Positions 32,724 through 44,986 are shown, counted from the stretch's first letter. The stretch is DNA of 64,000 bases from Oopsacas minuta (GCA_024704765.1 JAKMXF010000088.1:744001-808000); one strand, 5' to 3'. Translations and numbers: made by a program. Notes: generated by a model not told the origin, from the sequence alone.

Positions 32724-35700
32724 TATGATATTAAGCAGATAAGGAGAACTAACCGTTGACTTAATTCTGTATTGGAATCTTGTAATGCTGGGTTGTTTCT
32801 CAGCTAAGGTAAACAACAAAATAAATAAACAACAAACAAACAAACAAACAACTGTAAGGAGTATTAAGAACTCACATCGAGGTTGAATATCAATTTCTCT
32901 CTTTCAAGAAGATTAGCATTTATCTTCTGGTCAATCTCAGTAAGCATTTCTAAGGAATACAATTAATAACAAACAAACAAACAAACAAACAAATAAACAA
33001 ACAAATAAACAAACAACTCACCAAAGGAAACATGTTTATGTTTGTGTTTTACTTGGTCTGATTTGACATGGAAACTATGAGTTGCCGACTTTTTAGAAAT
33101 CTTTTTCTCTTTTTCTTTGTTTTGCTCGAAGAATGGAGTTTCTATAACACCTCGAACTAAACAACAAACAAACAACAATAACAATACAAAAATACAGTTA
33201 ACTCCCGGTACATCGAAGGGACCGTGATAATTACTCAGTCAATTACTGCTAGATACTACTATATGATGTGGAACAGATGACTAGTATAGAATTACGTGGC
33301 AGTATATATAACCATGAATTGTAATCAGACCAAATCCATTGGATAGGAACTATAAATAGTTCCTATTACTATTGCATTATATTAGTACGCTAGCAACCGT
33401 TTTGTTCTTAGGAATTCTAATGGCATATTTCAATGCTAAATCTGAAGAAGTTGTTATTGGAAAACATGAATTATTCATACAACCATCTACAGATGATTTC
33501 TCACACCTTCCTATTGATGCAATACTGAAAATATTCACATTCCTAGATGCCAGATCGTTGTGTAGATGTGCAGAGGTACAGAGGAGCTGGTATAGCCTAG
33601 CAACCATGGACAGGGTATGGAATTTGGTCTTGGAGAGAGACCGCAAAGTTTGGAAGACAGTTGGCAACAGGTCATATTCCAAAACCCCAGATGACAACTT
33701 GTCAAAAAAACAAATTTACATGATAACACGTCCTGAATTGGCGCTTAAAAAAGTACCAGTAAGTGTGATAAGTGGCATAATAAAGAGAACAACAAATCTT
33801 ATTCGGACTTTCACACCTAAGTGCATATTATATGGCTCAGGTCTGGAGAGCACTCAAATGGTTAGGAACTGGTTGCTAAGTGCAGAACCTGAATCTCCAT
33901 TTAAGTGTGTTGGTTATACGCAGGGTGTGAATGGGATAGGAGCAGGTGTAACAATTGAACTCATAGGGTATGGTAACATGAATGTTATTACTCTATATAA
34001 TGCTACTTGGGCGGAGAGAAGGGCAATAGTGGCAGGGGAGAGACCTAGAATAAATAGACTACTGGAAGACCCAAATAAAGGGGCTGTTAAGGAGCAAGGG
34101 GATGAGATGAGTTATGAAGACAGTGTCAAGTAAGTTTAAATAAGGTGTAACGGCAACAAATATGAGCTTAGGAATTCTCCGTTTCCAGAAGTTCTCCGTT
34201 TGTTGCGCTTACATTATATTAAATTGTTGCTTAGCAACGAATATTATCCTGGAATGTTCTAGGATAATCCCCCAAATACGAGAACTATGTCATAGCATGA
34301 ATGTAGCAATATTCGCTATAGACAGTAACCTAATAAATGAGCAATACAAGACAGATAGATCAGAGATGAGAGCAATGCTTAACTGTACTCCTAACAGAAC
34401 ACCACTACTAGTGCTTAATATTAGGTCAGGGAATACAGCTCCTGTAGGGATATCATCCTTAGATGTATGTGAGTTGTTAGAGCTGGATAAACTGGACAGA
34501 CCCTGGTTGGTCCATGCTGTGTGTGCTACTGAACTGATTGGGATAGTGCCAGGTGTTAAGTGGTGCATGCAGGAACTAGATATGATTTAATTGGTTGGCG
34601 TATTTAAACTATTTATCCGTTTTTGAGTGTATAATTACAGTGTTACCTCCATAAACGCTGCCTGTGGAAACGGAGTGCAAATATATAGAGGGAATTCTAG
34701 TCCATACAAATAAGATAGCATCTTCTGACGTCCCTGACACACCGTTTGTGGAGGTCATACTTATAAGAACACATAATGCTATTCCCAAGGGTTTTCTTAT
34801 AACCGACACTATACTGGTACTATCCATGGTGCAATAACACAATATAGCCGAGAGCTTTTATCTAATAGCACCATAGCTATGAGACCTATTACTTCGGCTA
34901 TTGTGTCACTTTATTTCAGCTATTAGATTAGGTAATCTAACCGCGAGGTGAAGTGACGATCTGTAGCTGGTACTAATTGCAGTTAGAGGGATAGGATAGA
35001 GCTGTAAAATGGGTTGATATTAAGCTAAGGGCCCTGTTAATGATAAACTTGTTTGAACTACACATTATGTCCATCTAAGCATGCAGGCGAGCGGCCAATT
35101 GCTATCTCATTATTTATGACGTAATTATAGTGTCCAATTCATGGAAATAGTCCAATGACTCTACTTCTAAATGTGTGAATTAATCGTGTTAAAGGAGGTC
35201 TGTTACTACTATTCACCCGTTAGTTAGTAAATATATTGTGTAGTTATTCATGTGACAGGGAAACTTGATTGGAGCTGAAACAAGTTTCCTACTAACTGAG
35301 GCTTATTTACCTTTAGAAATATCAACAGCTGCTTTGATTATGTCACTCTGCCACTTATTAGCCTCTTCACACGTCTCAAACATTAACCTATACATCTCAG
35401 CAGCTGATTTCTCTGTATTAATAATAAATATCGATTTCTTATCGACAGCATTAGGTTTGACTAGCAGATGTTTAAGGTGTATAAATGGTAGGTTCAGATC
35501 CCCGATCTGGGGAACATAGTATCTGCTATCCTTCTCTAGGAGCATGAATATTGAGTCGTTGAATAGGAGGATTGTTGTTTCAAGAGATACAGTGTGTTTA
35601 CCTTGGTTAATATACCTAACAACAACAAATCAGTTATCCTGCATCTACTGTATGATACATATTTTCACACCTATTAACATACCATATAGTCTTGCCATGA

Positions 35701-38700
35701 GTCTTCAACTTTCGGCCATTAAACCTCAGCTTAATATCAAATTTCTTAACTTTACCATTTGCTTTAATAATAGCATTATCATAGCTAGCAGTTATCTTAT
35801 TCAGGAAATCTCTATTCTGTTCTTCTGTTAACTCGTCGTTAATAGACTGTACTATTTCCTTGCCTTCCTCTATACCGTCCTGTAAGCATTCATAGTCCTT
35901 GTGATCTAAAGAGGGTGTATAGTCAACTCCTGTTATATAGAAGCTCAAGGGACCGTGATAATTAATTGGATGTAATGATGAAATCTAGGTTTGGGACCAT
36001 ATTTGTACAATTAAACACTTCGATATATCCGGGTTAGATATAACGTGAGGTGATTGTATTTCTGCAACAGCAACAACAACTACCTTTGTCTGTATATTTG
36101 TATATTCTCTCCATCAATGATATGTATTTAGTTAATCTCTGAGATATCAGTAAGTAGCAGTCAGGCAGTGTCTTTCTTCGACACTCAGGCATTGATTCAC
36201 ACTTCTATATACACATATATTATACAGGAACTAATTATAATATAGTTTCAACTTACTTGTATGAAAATAGAGAATTGTCTAGACTTTAGCATTTCCTACA
36301 TATACAATAGGTGTCAAAATCAGATATGTATACATCTACAAGTCTTACTGACTTTATAGCTAGTTAATGCTAGTGTCTGTTTACGTATAAAATGACCAAA
36401 ACACCTCTTCAGGCAATCCCTGCATTCTCCACAGAAGAAATCTGATATAGTAACGCCTATAGACTCCAGTTTCTGCTCGTCAGAACGGAGATTTAATAGA
36501 CTCATTAGAAACCTTTCTATATACAAACGTGATTTGGTTCTAATAATAGCTGCTTAAGTGATAAATAATGAATATATGAAATTATCTAACCAGATAGTAG
36601 GAGGAGATCTTCAATCTTTGGGAATAAAACTTCTAAATTAGAATCAGATATGTGTAAAGCCTCTCTCATTCCTTTTGCAAATATCTAAACAACAACAAAA
36701 CTATAATAGTAGAGACAGTATACGTATTAATTAATGACACATTTGTAATAGTAGAAGCATTCAGTAATTTGAGCCTGGGTATACTACACCAGTAACATAT
36801 ATATGCCTTAGAGAAGACTATTAGTAAAATCTAGGAGAGATGAGTGAATCAATCGATAAAGGTTCTCCCTTCCTGTTCACTACACGTGAGAATAAGATAG
36901 ATACAATCAATGAATTAGAAGTAGTTGACTTCTCAGCTGCTACATCTCCAACTCCCAGCAACCAACAGGAGAGAAGACGGACCTACGAGATGAAGAGGGC
37001 TGTTACTGAGACCTCTATAGAACGATATGTCGGGAATTACTCGTATATCATAGGACAGAGCAAGTATTATAATAATAAGAAGCATTCTGATGATGTCATT
37101 CTAGGTAAGAATATTATACACATAGATGTATAAGATTTAGAGGTGAATATATTATATAGGGGACGAGATAGGAGAGTTCTTCTCACAGCAGCTAAAGGAT
37201 CCAGATACGGGAACACCTCGGCCCCCCTCAACAGCTGGAGGATCGTACCTCACAGTTTCATCTACTCAGAAATCACACGACTACCTAAAGGCCCAGATGA
37301 CCAGTATAGTGCAACAATTCACGGATGTAAAGAGCCTGACAAGAGACCATTATGATATACTAGGTGTATCAACACCTAGAGATATTACTGAAAATAATGA
37401 GCCTGAATATCTAGCAAGCTCTATACTTAATGCGTTAACACAAATGCAGGCTAAGAAAACTCCTCCTACTCTGAGCTTCCCTACTAATGTAAGGTTCTTT
37501 AATTTGATTGTATACTTTAAGGATGTACCTGATGAACTCGATGCTGATGTAAGACTGCCACAGACTGCCATACCGATACTAGGTGAGTGTAACCTAGCAA
37601 CTGTAAGGTAGATAGGTATTTGTATAAGTTAAGGCCTGTAAGTATACCAAATAGTTCAACCGGTCCGTATGATCTCAAAATTTGTATTGCAGTCTACGGA
37701 AACAGCTGATCTAGTTGTTTAATCATACCCAACAGGTAACACTTTGAAGGAACTGATAATAACCAACAAATCGTGGATAATTACAGATGGATCAAAGCAG
37801 CCTTTCGCTAACATGCTAGGTGATGCATTATCCAAAGCTAACAAAAGGGAGAAGGAGTTGACAGAATCTCTGAGGAAGAGACTACATTTGACAGGATTTA
37901 TCAGTCATAGGAGAGATGATAAAGGAAAGAGAAGAGAAATAGCTTTTGATAACTTAGATCCTCCCTCCGATCTGTCCCCTCTCACAATGAGAGAGCAGAA
38001 ACAAATGGATGAGGTCATTAATCCGTATACAGGTTAGACACCCTCTTACCGAGGTATAGAGCATTCTAACACCATCTTATTGTCTGTAGGTATGTCGATA
38101 TGGCTAGCATTAGCAGAGTTCAAAGACCCGTATCTGAAGGAGAAGGTAATCTGGCATATATCACAGTTACTGAGAATACCAGCTATCATGGTACAACTTG
38201 ATTATTCAGGAAGAGACCTGGGAGTAGGACAGATGTTCATGACTAGCAGTCTGAGAGTAGAGGTAAGTAGGAGGACTGTTATGACTAAATAGAACAGCGG
38301 TTCCCGACCTTTTTCACCGGTGGTCCGTGGACCATCAAGATGTCTATGATTGGGAACCACTGAAATTGAAAAAAGTCAAAATTGTGACATTTTTTGCCTG
38401 CGATTACGTCATAACACCCTGTCTTATACCTTCCCCTTTAGGTGTTATGTCCAATGAGAGACAGCTGCATCAAATCATGGACTGCAAAATTTAACTTACA
38501 AAGCAAACTAGTAACTCTACAAACTATGATATTAAGAATGGCAAACTCATACTTTGAGAATCCAGAGACAGACTTCAAACAATGGAACACAATAACTCCT
38601 TCAATATTTCTACAGTCCCCAAGACTTGTTAATGAACGTCTAAATAACTTTAACTTAGAATTAGAGGAATATAAGCAGCCTGTACACGCTAAGATTATAG

Positions 38701-41700
38701 ATCGTACTATACGATACGCGTTAATATTCGGGAATAGAGAGGTTGTAGAGACGATAGTTAATAATCCTATATTCCAGAAAATAGTAATAAAGAGAAGAGA
38801 TAAGATTGTGGATGATTTGTATCAAAAGGCTGCTCAGGAAGTGTACTTCTTCTCGAGGGTAATTCTGGTTATAGAGGGTCCAAACTTTAAATTCAGTAAC
38901 GATTACAGAGGGGTAAAGAATTTCCTACAAAAGTTTTTTGAGATGATATTCGGAGGGGGATTCATTTGGGAGACACCGTCAGAGAATGTTCCATTGGCGG
39001 CCAGTCGGGATATAGATGATTTTGACGAAGAGGAGATACCACAGCCTGTGAAAGCAGGAGATGAGGAAAGGAAAATCATAAAGAGAGCATCAGAGTATTA
39101 CTTCTCTGAATATGTGTTCGTATGGGCGCTGATATGTCTCAAGTTTGATGTAGCAGAGCTATTCTTAGAATATTCAGGTGTACAGAAACAAGATTTTGAT
39201 CAGGGAGAGGTGTACCAGACTAATAAAGGTTAGTACCTATCATTAAGTAGAGCCAGAGCCGATTACGACTTTCCTGCTATCATAATTGTCAATACAATTA
39301 CTACATATCAATACAGGTATATTTCAAATCGGTAATGCACTAGCTGCCTCCAAGATACTGACAGGTATGTCTAAAATACTTAAAGAAGATACTTCTGTAT
39401 CCAAAGAGGAGCATGAGACTATAAATGAGCATGCTAGCAAGTACGAGAGTATTGCTATAGGATTGCTGAACGAAGCATTAAAGCATGGAGCGAATCTCAA
39501 AGATATATTCGAGCAGAAACTTCCTTTCTGGAATGATATTACTGTCATAGATTTAGCTCAACAGGTAAGTAGTATACGTATGTGTATATATGGACGGTAC
39601 CATGTTGATCCTGTGTTAATATGAGTCTCACGGATTTTGGCATGTTTCTTAAATATATTTATTATAGGCAAGACTTAGTAGCTTCTTCTCAGAACGCAGC
39701 ATAACAAGACACGTTAACAATGAATGGCAGGGATTGAATAATCTATCAATCAAATCGGATAAAGACTTCAATCTCTGGGTAGAGACGGGGAGTAGTTTGA
39801 AAACCTTCTGGAAGCCTGAATCTATTAAATTCCTGCTCGGACGTATTATAACACCCCGTAACACATTCTTTCTACATGTTACCTTCTATATACTATTCCT
39901 ATTCATGCTGACACTGCTAATATGCTTCTACTGGCGTGATGACGCACAGCTGGAGCGTGACGTCATCTTCAGTGTATATATAGTGTATGTGGTGACTAAC
40001 TATGTTGATGAGATATATCAATATAATAGCTTTCTAAGTCAGAAATATAAAAACAAACGAGAGTGTGATAAAGGAAAATGGGATAAGTTCAAAGAGAATG
40101 TCCGAATATTCAAGGCTGCATTTGTCGAGTATCTATCGTCTATTTGGAACCTACTGGATATAATAATAGTCATAGGGTTCATAATATCTGTAGTAACGTA
40201 TTTCATATTTAGAGAGAGTGGGACGACGTTTCAATTCGTACGGATATACTTCGGGTTATTCTCTACACTTTTCTATATCAGATTCTTCCAGTATATTCTA
40301 ATATTCCCTGGAATAGGTCCGTTAGTCTACACATGTCTTCTAGCTTTTAAACGCATGCTCTATTTCCTTGTAATCATTATACTAGTGGCCTTCTGCTTCG
40401 GTATAGCTGTAGTAGCTTTAACGGAGAATTCATATATGACAGATGACGAGAGCATAACCAGAAGATTTGTGGTATTCCTGTTCTATCCCTATTTCCAGTT
40501 ATTTGGGGAGTATTTCTTGGAAGATTTTGATGCAGATAATTTCATACTAATATCATTGCCTAATAATACAAGGATAGATATATTCGGCTCTGAATCAGCT
40601 GCTACGTTCTGGTTAACAACTCAATCTCTAACTTACATTGGAATTATTGTATGGCTACTGATTGCTAACGTATTGCTACTCAATCTTATGATTGCTTACT
40701 TCTCACAAATATACGAAGATGTTTCTAAGAATGCGGATAGTATATATTTGCTTAACTTCCTGGAGATTGTAGAGGAATACAGAGAGAAGTCATTCCTCCC
40801 AGCTCCGTTTAATCTTATAATATACACATTACGAATGGTTAGGTGGTGTCTATCTTTAAGAAAGAGGAAGAGCAAGGCCACTAGTCATCAGGAGGAGAAA
40901 AGAAGGCAGACAGAGATGTTTAAGGGAATGAAGTCTAAACGATTGTTCATTACAAAGGCTGTATCATTCGGATGGCATATTGAGTTGACATTTGCGGATT
41001 ATTATTGGAAGAAAGTAGGAGAGGAGAGATACGCTGCCAAAGCTGATAATGAGAGAGACGAGAAGATGGTTGAGGAGTATTTAGAAGATCAGCGGGCTTG
41101 TGAGGGGATTTTTGTGTAAAGAATTTGTTGTTATTTATTCGTGAATAGATTGTTGTTATATATAATTAGTGTAAACAGTATTTTATTGTTTCAACCTTTG
41201 TAAGAGTATATAAGTAAATATATAAATATGATGTATTAACCCTCACGGAATGTTATTAACCCTCACAGAATGTTATTAACCCTCACGGAATGTTATTCAT
41301 CTTACAAATATTTCTGGAAATAAAGTTCAGTAACTAACTACTAACCTTTTGCATAACTCTTAATGTCAATAAATGATTCTGTTCGGTCCAGATTAATTCT
41401 AAATATAGAATAACACCTGTAGTTTCAGTTCCATATTCACAGACTGTAATTATAAGGTACTTACCATGGATAGCAGATTGTCGGTTAGTTTCTCTCTCAG
41501 ATAAACCTGATGCAACCTACAGCAACAGCCAATCAAATCACTGCGATTATTCATATTATCAAGCCATAATAGTTATTCCACACAATATATAGAAGTGTGA
41601 ATAAGTGTATATAAAGGTGATATGGCTAGAAAAGGTGTTGAATTAGCTCGTAAACTCTACAATGTACATCTAAAGATAGTAGGATGTAGCACTATAGGGA

Positions 41701-44700
41701 CAGGAAGTACTGTTGCGTTAGATATTGAAAAATCTAGATATTTATTCAATTGTGAGGAAAATGTTGAACGATTATTTATAGAAGGAAATATTCCGAATAG
41801 AATCGATGCCTTGAAAGCGGTGTTTGTCACATACCCGAAGTGGGAGAGGTTCGTGTCTGTCCCTAATTATGTGACCTCAACGGATACAGGGGATATGCGG
41901 ACCGTAAAGAGGAACAAATTCAAGTTATACACCGCTAAATCAGAACTAGTGAGAAGGACTTTGAGCATAGTTGGTAATAAATACAAGAAAGAAGCTTGGA
42001 ATATTATAGATGTTAAGTCTAGAGATAGTTCATATAGAGATGATAATATTACTGTTACGCCTGTCGTTATCAGCAGAGAGAAAAGTGGCAGCGAGAGGTG
42101 TGGAAATTATCTCGACACAATAGTGGGATATTATGGTGTCCTCAGGGATTGTCCAGGAGAGATTAGAACCGATAAATTGGAAGAATTAGGGTTACAAAAG
42201 GAATTCAAAGAAGTAAAAGATTTGTTAAAAAGCATTTCTAATTCTATTATGACAGATAAAGGTGTTAGAATATGTAAAAATGATATTCTAACACCTACTA
42301 CTACAGGTGCTAGTTTCCTAATCATAGAATGTCCAGATAAAGAATTTATTCGACCTATTATTTCCAATAAAACATTGCAAACATTCCAACAAACAGCTGA
42401 TCAAAAGGTGTTAAAAGTTGTGATACATATAGTACCACAATTTATCATCAAGAATAGCCTCTATACTGATTGGATGAATAAATTTGACAGAAGTACAGAG
42501 CATATATTTGTACTCACAGACCATAAGGGGAACATACCCGTATATGGGTATAAAATGAGGTGTGTGCTAAATTTAGTATCACCAACATTATACCCGATAA
42601 CTAGACATAGTTTAGCGTTACCTAGGTTACCAGAAATATGTGAAAATATTCATATAGCTGAGGATAATTGCTCGTTCAATTTGACCCCAGGGATTAAGCA
42701 ACCATTCAGCTATCAGGTTGCTAGGTTACCAAAACAGACAAATGTTATGCAGGAATGCTATGAACATATTCAAGATTGTTTCAATTTCTATCAAACAGCT
42801 GTTTATGAGCGGGAAATAGCTCCTGGAGTGGTGATTAATACTTCTGAGAAAAATGAAAATTTGCAAAAGATAACACCAATGCAACATCATCAGAAATTGA
42901 TAAACAACAACAACAAACTGGATTTGACACCTGTTATTGGTGACCCCCTGATCTCCTTCGTGGGTACAGGATCAGCTGGTGCTACTAGCTATCGTAACAC
43001 CTCTTGTATTCTAATTATAGATGCAGCTAAAAATAGCTACATACTAGATTGTGGTGTAGGATCGTATATGCAGATGTGGGACATGTTCAGAGAAAGGACT
43101 AATGAAATTCTGGCTAACTTAAAGTTCATATTTGTATCACATCGACATATCGACCATCACAGCGGAATAGCTAGACTATTGCAGGAGAGAGCTAATCTAG
43201 TAGGACACAATGTACTGGTAATTGGACCAGGGATATTGAAGGATAAATTAATGTATTACTCTAAGAATGTAGAAGATTTGAAGATAGAATTTATGGAACT
43301 GAGGGAACTACAAAAAGGTGTGAATAAGGAATTATCTAAACAGCTGTGCATGAGAGAACTAACGACAATACGAGTAGAGCATTGTTATGACGCACACGGG
43401 GTATCCATGGTACACAAGGAGGGCTGGAAGGTGGTATATTCGGGGGACACACGACCCACGGAGGAGCTAGCTCGAGTGGGTACCAATGCGGACCTGTTAA
43501 TACACGAGGCTACATTTGGGAGAGGACTAGAGGAACATGCAAAGTTCAAGAAACATTCCACAACACCAGAAGCTATACTGATTGGTCAGAAAATGCAAGC
43601 TAAATACACGATCCTAACACATTTCTCTCATCGGTACAACAAATTACCGAAATTCGAGGAAGTATTCGTAACGGGAAATGTACGAGTTGCATTCGATAAT
43701 ATGACATTCCTATTGTCACAACTGTATCTAGGGAAATATGCTCAAGAGACTATCAGAGATTTCATACCCAAATACATTAAGGAGGCTAGTGGTATGTCTG
43801 TTAGAGATATGCAGTGGGATTCATTGGATTCATGGGAGAGATATGATCCTGATGATTAGAATATTTCACACTTTATTAATAGTATTTTTTGTTTGTTTTG
43901 TTTACCTCTTGTGAGACAGTTTCTTGCCACACCTCTGAGTCTAAGGATCTACCCATTCCATCCATTGATAAACAAGAGCCCTAGTAAATAATAATATCAA
44001 CAAATTGTTGTTATTTTAAGATATTTGTTTACAACTTACAATATTTAGGTCTGGTACCAATAGGAACTCTATAGAACTACAAACAACGAATAATAACACA
44101 CACCAACAAACAAACAAACAAACAAATAAACAAACCATGTATCCGTAGGAGGCAGATTAACTATAGAAACAAATATAAACAACAACAAAACAAACAAAGA
44201 ATAACTGACTTGTAGATATTCTCCTCAATTCCATAGCGGGTTTTTCTTGTCTGTCGTTAAATGTTTGTACTCTACGAATAGTTTCATAAGAATTAGAGGG
44301 GGACAAGTCTCCTCTAGGGGTCGATGGGTCCTCTCTACTTGGACACCCAGGTCCTGACAGTGATACCGAATCTGTATCTATCTATATATGTAAACAAATA
44401 AATAAACAAACAAGTAAACAAATAAACAAATATTTAATGTTCTTACAATAGGTTGCTGTTGTAGGTCAGGATGATCTTGAAATTCACTTAGACTATTAGC
44501 TTTACGTAGACAACCAATTGGGGCATTAGGAATGTCAATTTCTGATTTCAGAACACTTATCCTCTTGTCAGTAATTCTACCTTCTAATCTACATAAACAA
44601 TAAATATAACCACAAGTAAACAAACAAACAAACAAACAACAAACTCTATTTCAGCGTCAGTAAACGTAAACACATCAAATTTTCCTTTAGCTGTCCCTAG

Positions 44701-44986
44701 CGACGATTCAGAGTCTGCGGAATTCGGAGCATCATAGTCAGGTCGTGAGGTTGTAAAGTCTAGGAGGGGAGAATTCCTTGAGGGGGACTTAGGGAGTTTC
44801 CGGCGTCCACTGAGTATAGAGTCAGCTGACGCCTTCCTGACATATTTAGGGGGAGATAGGAATGCTACTTCATGAGTACGTTCATTCCTTTGTAGCTATA
44901 AATAGTAACAAATAATATGGTATATCTTATTAATAAAGATATACACATACCTTAGGGCTGTGCGTAGCAACCATATCTAGCGCCAT
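31664..44986 (-). CDS. Lbc-type DH-PH Rho guanine-nucleotide exchange factor, 23 exons, host of three nested genes
   Basis: Twenty-three minus-strand exons join exactly in frame to 878 residues. Exons: 44951-44986, 44645-44895, 44447-44588, 44210-44381, 44136-44160, 44040-44076, 43906-43980, 41465-41516, 41347-41399, 36591-36684, 36353-36516, 36084-36204, 35683-35905, 35311-35615, 33022-33156, 32876-32949, 32754-32803, 32502-32651, 32200-32365, 32106-32150, 32014-32048, 31801-31955, 31664-31740. The Ser-rich N-terminus is followed by the DH domain from RQSAIHELIWTEQNHLLTL (exons 8/9) through LFPKIEDLLLL to LLISQRLTKY, then a PH domain with LLFNDSIFMLLEKDSRYY and a helical C-terminus. The DH-PH pair resembles the ARHGEF2/AKAP13/ARHGEF28 group, which activates RhoA. 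No C1 zinc finger or PDZ domain was seen. Genes for ELAC2, a TRPM channel and FBXO4 lie on the other strand within its introns. Confidence 0.88.
32663..32725. repeat. (AAT)n microsatellite in a RhoGEF intron
   Basis: About twenty AAT units without interruption, between RhoGEF exons 32502-32651 and 32754-32803. Confidence 0.95.
33351..33358 (+). promoter_or_regulatory. TATA box of FBXO4
   Basis: TATAAATA about 62 bp upstream of the ATG at 33420. Confidence 0.5.
33420..34590 (+). CDS. FBXO4: FBXO4-like F-box protein nested in a RhoGEF intron, 2 exons
   Basis: Exons 33420-34129 and 34263-34590 join in frame to 345 residues. It lies inside the RhoGEF intron between exons 35311-35615 and 33022-33156, on the opposite strand. 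An F-box (LPIDAILKIFTFLDARSLCRCAEV, about residues 34-60) would bind SKP1. After it comes the atypical small-GTPase-like domain typical of FBXO4: ILYGSGLESTQ, GIGAGVTIELIGYG, IIPQIRELC, RTPLLVLNIRSG and RPWLVHAVCATELIGIVPG align in order with vertebrate FBXO4. In mammals FBXO4 is an SCF substrate adaptor. The open frame extends 48 bp further upstream, but without an ATG, so ATG 33420 is chosen. Confidence 0.87.
34591..35310. other. RhoGEF intron segment 3' of FBXO4
   Basis: About 720 bp with a family B element (about 34636-34766), a family C fragment (about 34767-34825), an imperfect inverted repeat around 34840-34940, and family E (35037-35290). Confidence 0.55.
35037..35290 (+). repeat. Family E dispersed repeat
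   Basis: About 254 bp beginning GTTAATGATAAAC and ending GCTGAAACAAGTTTCC. It is nearly identical to 57915-58190 and, inverted, to 30214-30447. This copy lacks about 10 bp (TTTTGTAGGTGGT-like) near its right end. It stops 20 bp from a RhoGEF exon. Confidence 0.85.
35918..36058. mobile_element. Family A pogo/Tigger-like MITE in a RhoGEF intron
   Basis: Left end TATAGTCAACTCCTGTTATA, right end ATATAACGTGAGGTGATTGTA. The left terminus begins 13 bp upstream of the PH-side exon at 35683-35905. Confidence 0.65.
36840..41119 (+). CDS. TRPM: TRPM-family cation channel, 7 exons, nested in the RhoGEF gene
   Basis: Exons 36840-37104, 37160-37582, 37736-38032, 38090-38262, 38442-39228, 39317-39564 and 39668-41119 give 1214 residues in frame. 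The N-terminal half is the TRPM homology region (SLOG-like fold, TLKELIITNKSWIITDG near exon 3). Six membrane segments lie in the last exon. The pore helix and filter region is YPYFQLFGEYFLEDFDAD, and S6 is WLLIANVLLLNLMIAYF. The TRP helix reads NADSIYLLNFLEIVEEYREK, followed by a short charged tail. It lacks the NUDT9H domain of TRPM2 and the kinase of TRPM6/7. The filter has FGE where TRPM2/4/5 have FGQ. Family members pass Ca2+ and/or monovalent cations; selectivity here is unknown. The whole gene sits in the RhoGEF intron between exons 41347-41399 and 36591-36684. Confidence 0.92.
38295..38362. mobile_element. hAT-type MITE with target-site duplication in a TRPM intron
   Basis: 68 bp, CAGCGGTTCCCGACC to TTGGGAACCACTG. 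Flanks AAATAGAA (38287-38294) and AAATTGAA (38363-38370) differ by one base. Confidence 0.8.
41622..43859 (+). CDS. ELAC2: ELAC2-like long-form tRNase Z, intronless, nested in the RhoGEF gene
   Basis: Single 745-codon frame in the RhoGEF intron between exons 43906-43980 and 41465-41516. tRNase Z removes 3' trailers from precursor tRNAs. Two metallo-beta-lactamase halves are present. The N-terminal half is degenerate (TGSTVALDIEKSRYLFNCEEN). The catalytic C-terminal half has GTGSAGATSYRNTSCILI, the zinc motif SHRHIDHHSG (about residue 506), YSGDTRPTEELA, HEATF and THFSHRY. Length suits the long form (human about 826). No obvious mitochondrial presequence follows the ATG at 41622, so a nuclear or cytosolic form is likeliest, or the presequence is encoded elsewhere. 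The frame is intact and the catalytic residues are kept, so it should be active. Confidence 0.93.
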   Translation: MARKGVELARKLYNVHLKIVGCSTIGTGSTVALDIEKSRYLFNCEENVERLFIEGNIPNRIDALKAVFVTYPKWERFVSVPNYVTSTDTGDMRTVKRNKFKLYTAKSELVRRTLSIVGNKYKKEAWNIIDVKSRDSSYRDDNITVTPVVISREKSGSERCGNYLDTIVGYYGVLRDCPGEIRTDKLEELGLQKEFKEVKDLLKSISNSIMTDKGVRICKNDILTPTTTGASFLIIECPDKEFIRPIISNKTLQTFQQTADQKVLKVVIHIVPQFIIKNSLYTDWMNKFDRSTEHIFVLTDHKGNIPVYGYKMRCVLNLVSPTLYPITRHSLALPRLPEICENIHIAEDNCSFNLTPGIKQPFSYQVARLPKQTNVMQECYEHIQDCFNFYQTAVYEREIAPGVVINTSEKNENLQKITPMQHHQKLINNNNKLDLTPVIGDPLISFVGTGSAGATSYRNTSCILIIDAAKNSYILDCGVGSYMQMWDMFRERTNEILANLKFIFVSHRHIDHHSGIARLLQERANLVGHNVLVIGPGILKDKLMYYSKNVEDLKIEFMELRELQKGVNKELSKQLCMRELTTIRVEHCYDAHGVSMVHKEGWKVVYSGDTRPTEELARVGTNADLLIHEATFGRGLEEHAKFKKHSTTPEAILIGQKMQAKYTILTHFSHRYNKLPKFEEVFVTGNVRVAFDNMTFLLSQLYLGKYAQETIRDFIPKYIKEASGMSVRDMQWDSLDSWERYDPDD

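Noticed and set aside
33372-33419. A longer FBXO4 start
   Set aside because: The frame is open upstream but has no ATG before 33420.
43906-44986. Separate gene for the seven exons upstream of ELAC2
   Set aside because: Phases and sequence run on into the DH domain exon at 41465-41516 (…TVSQE | VASGLSERETNRQSAIHEL), giving one exact frame with the RhoGEF.
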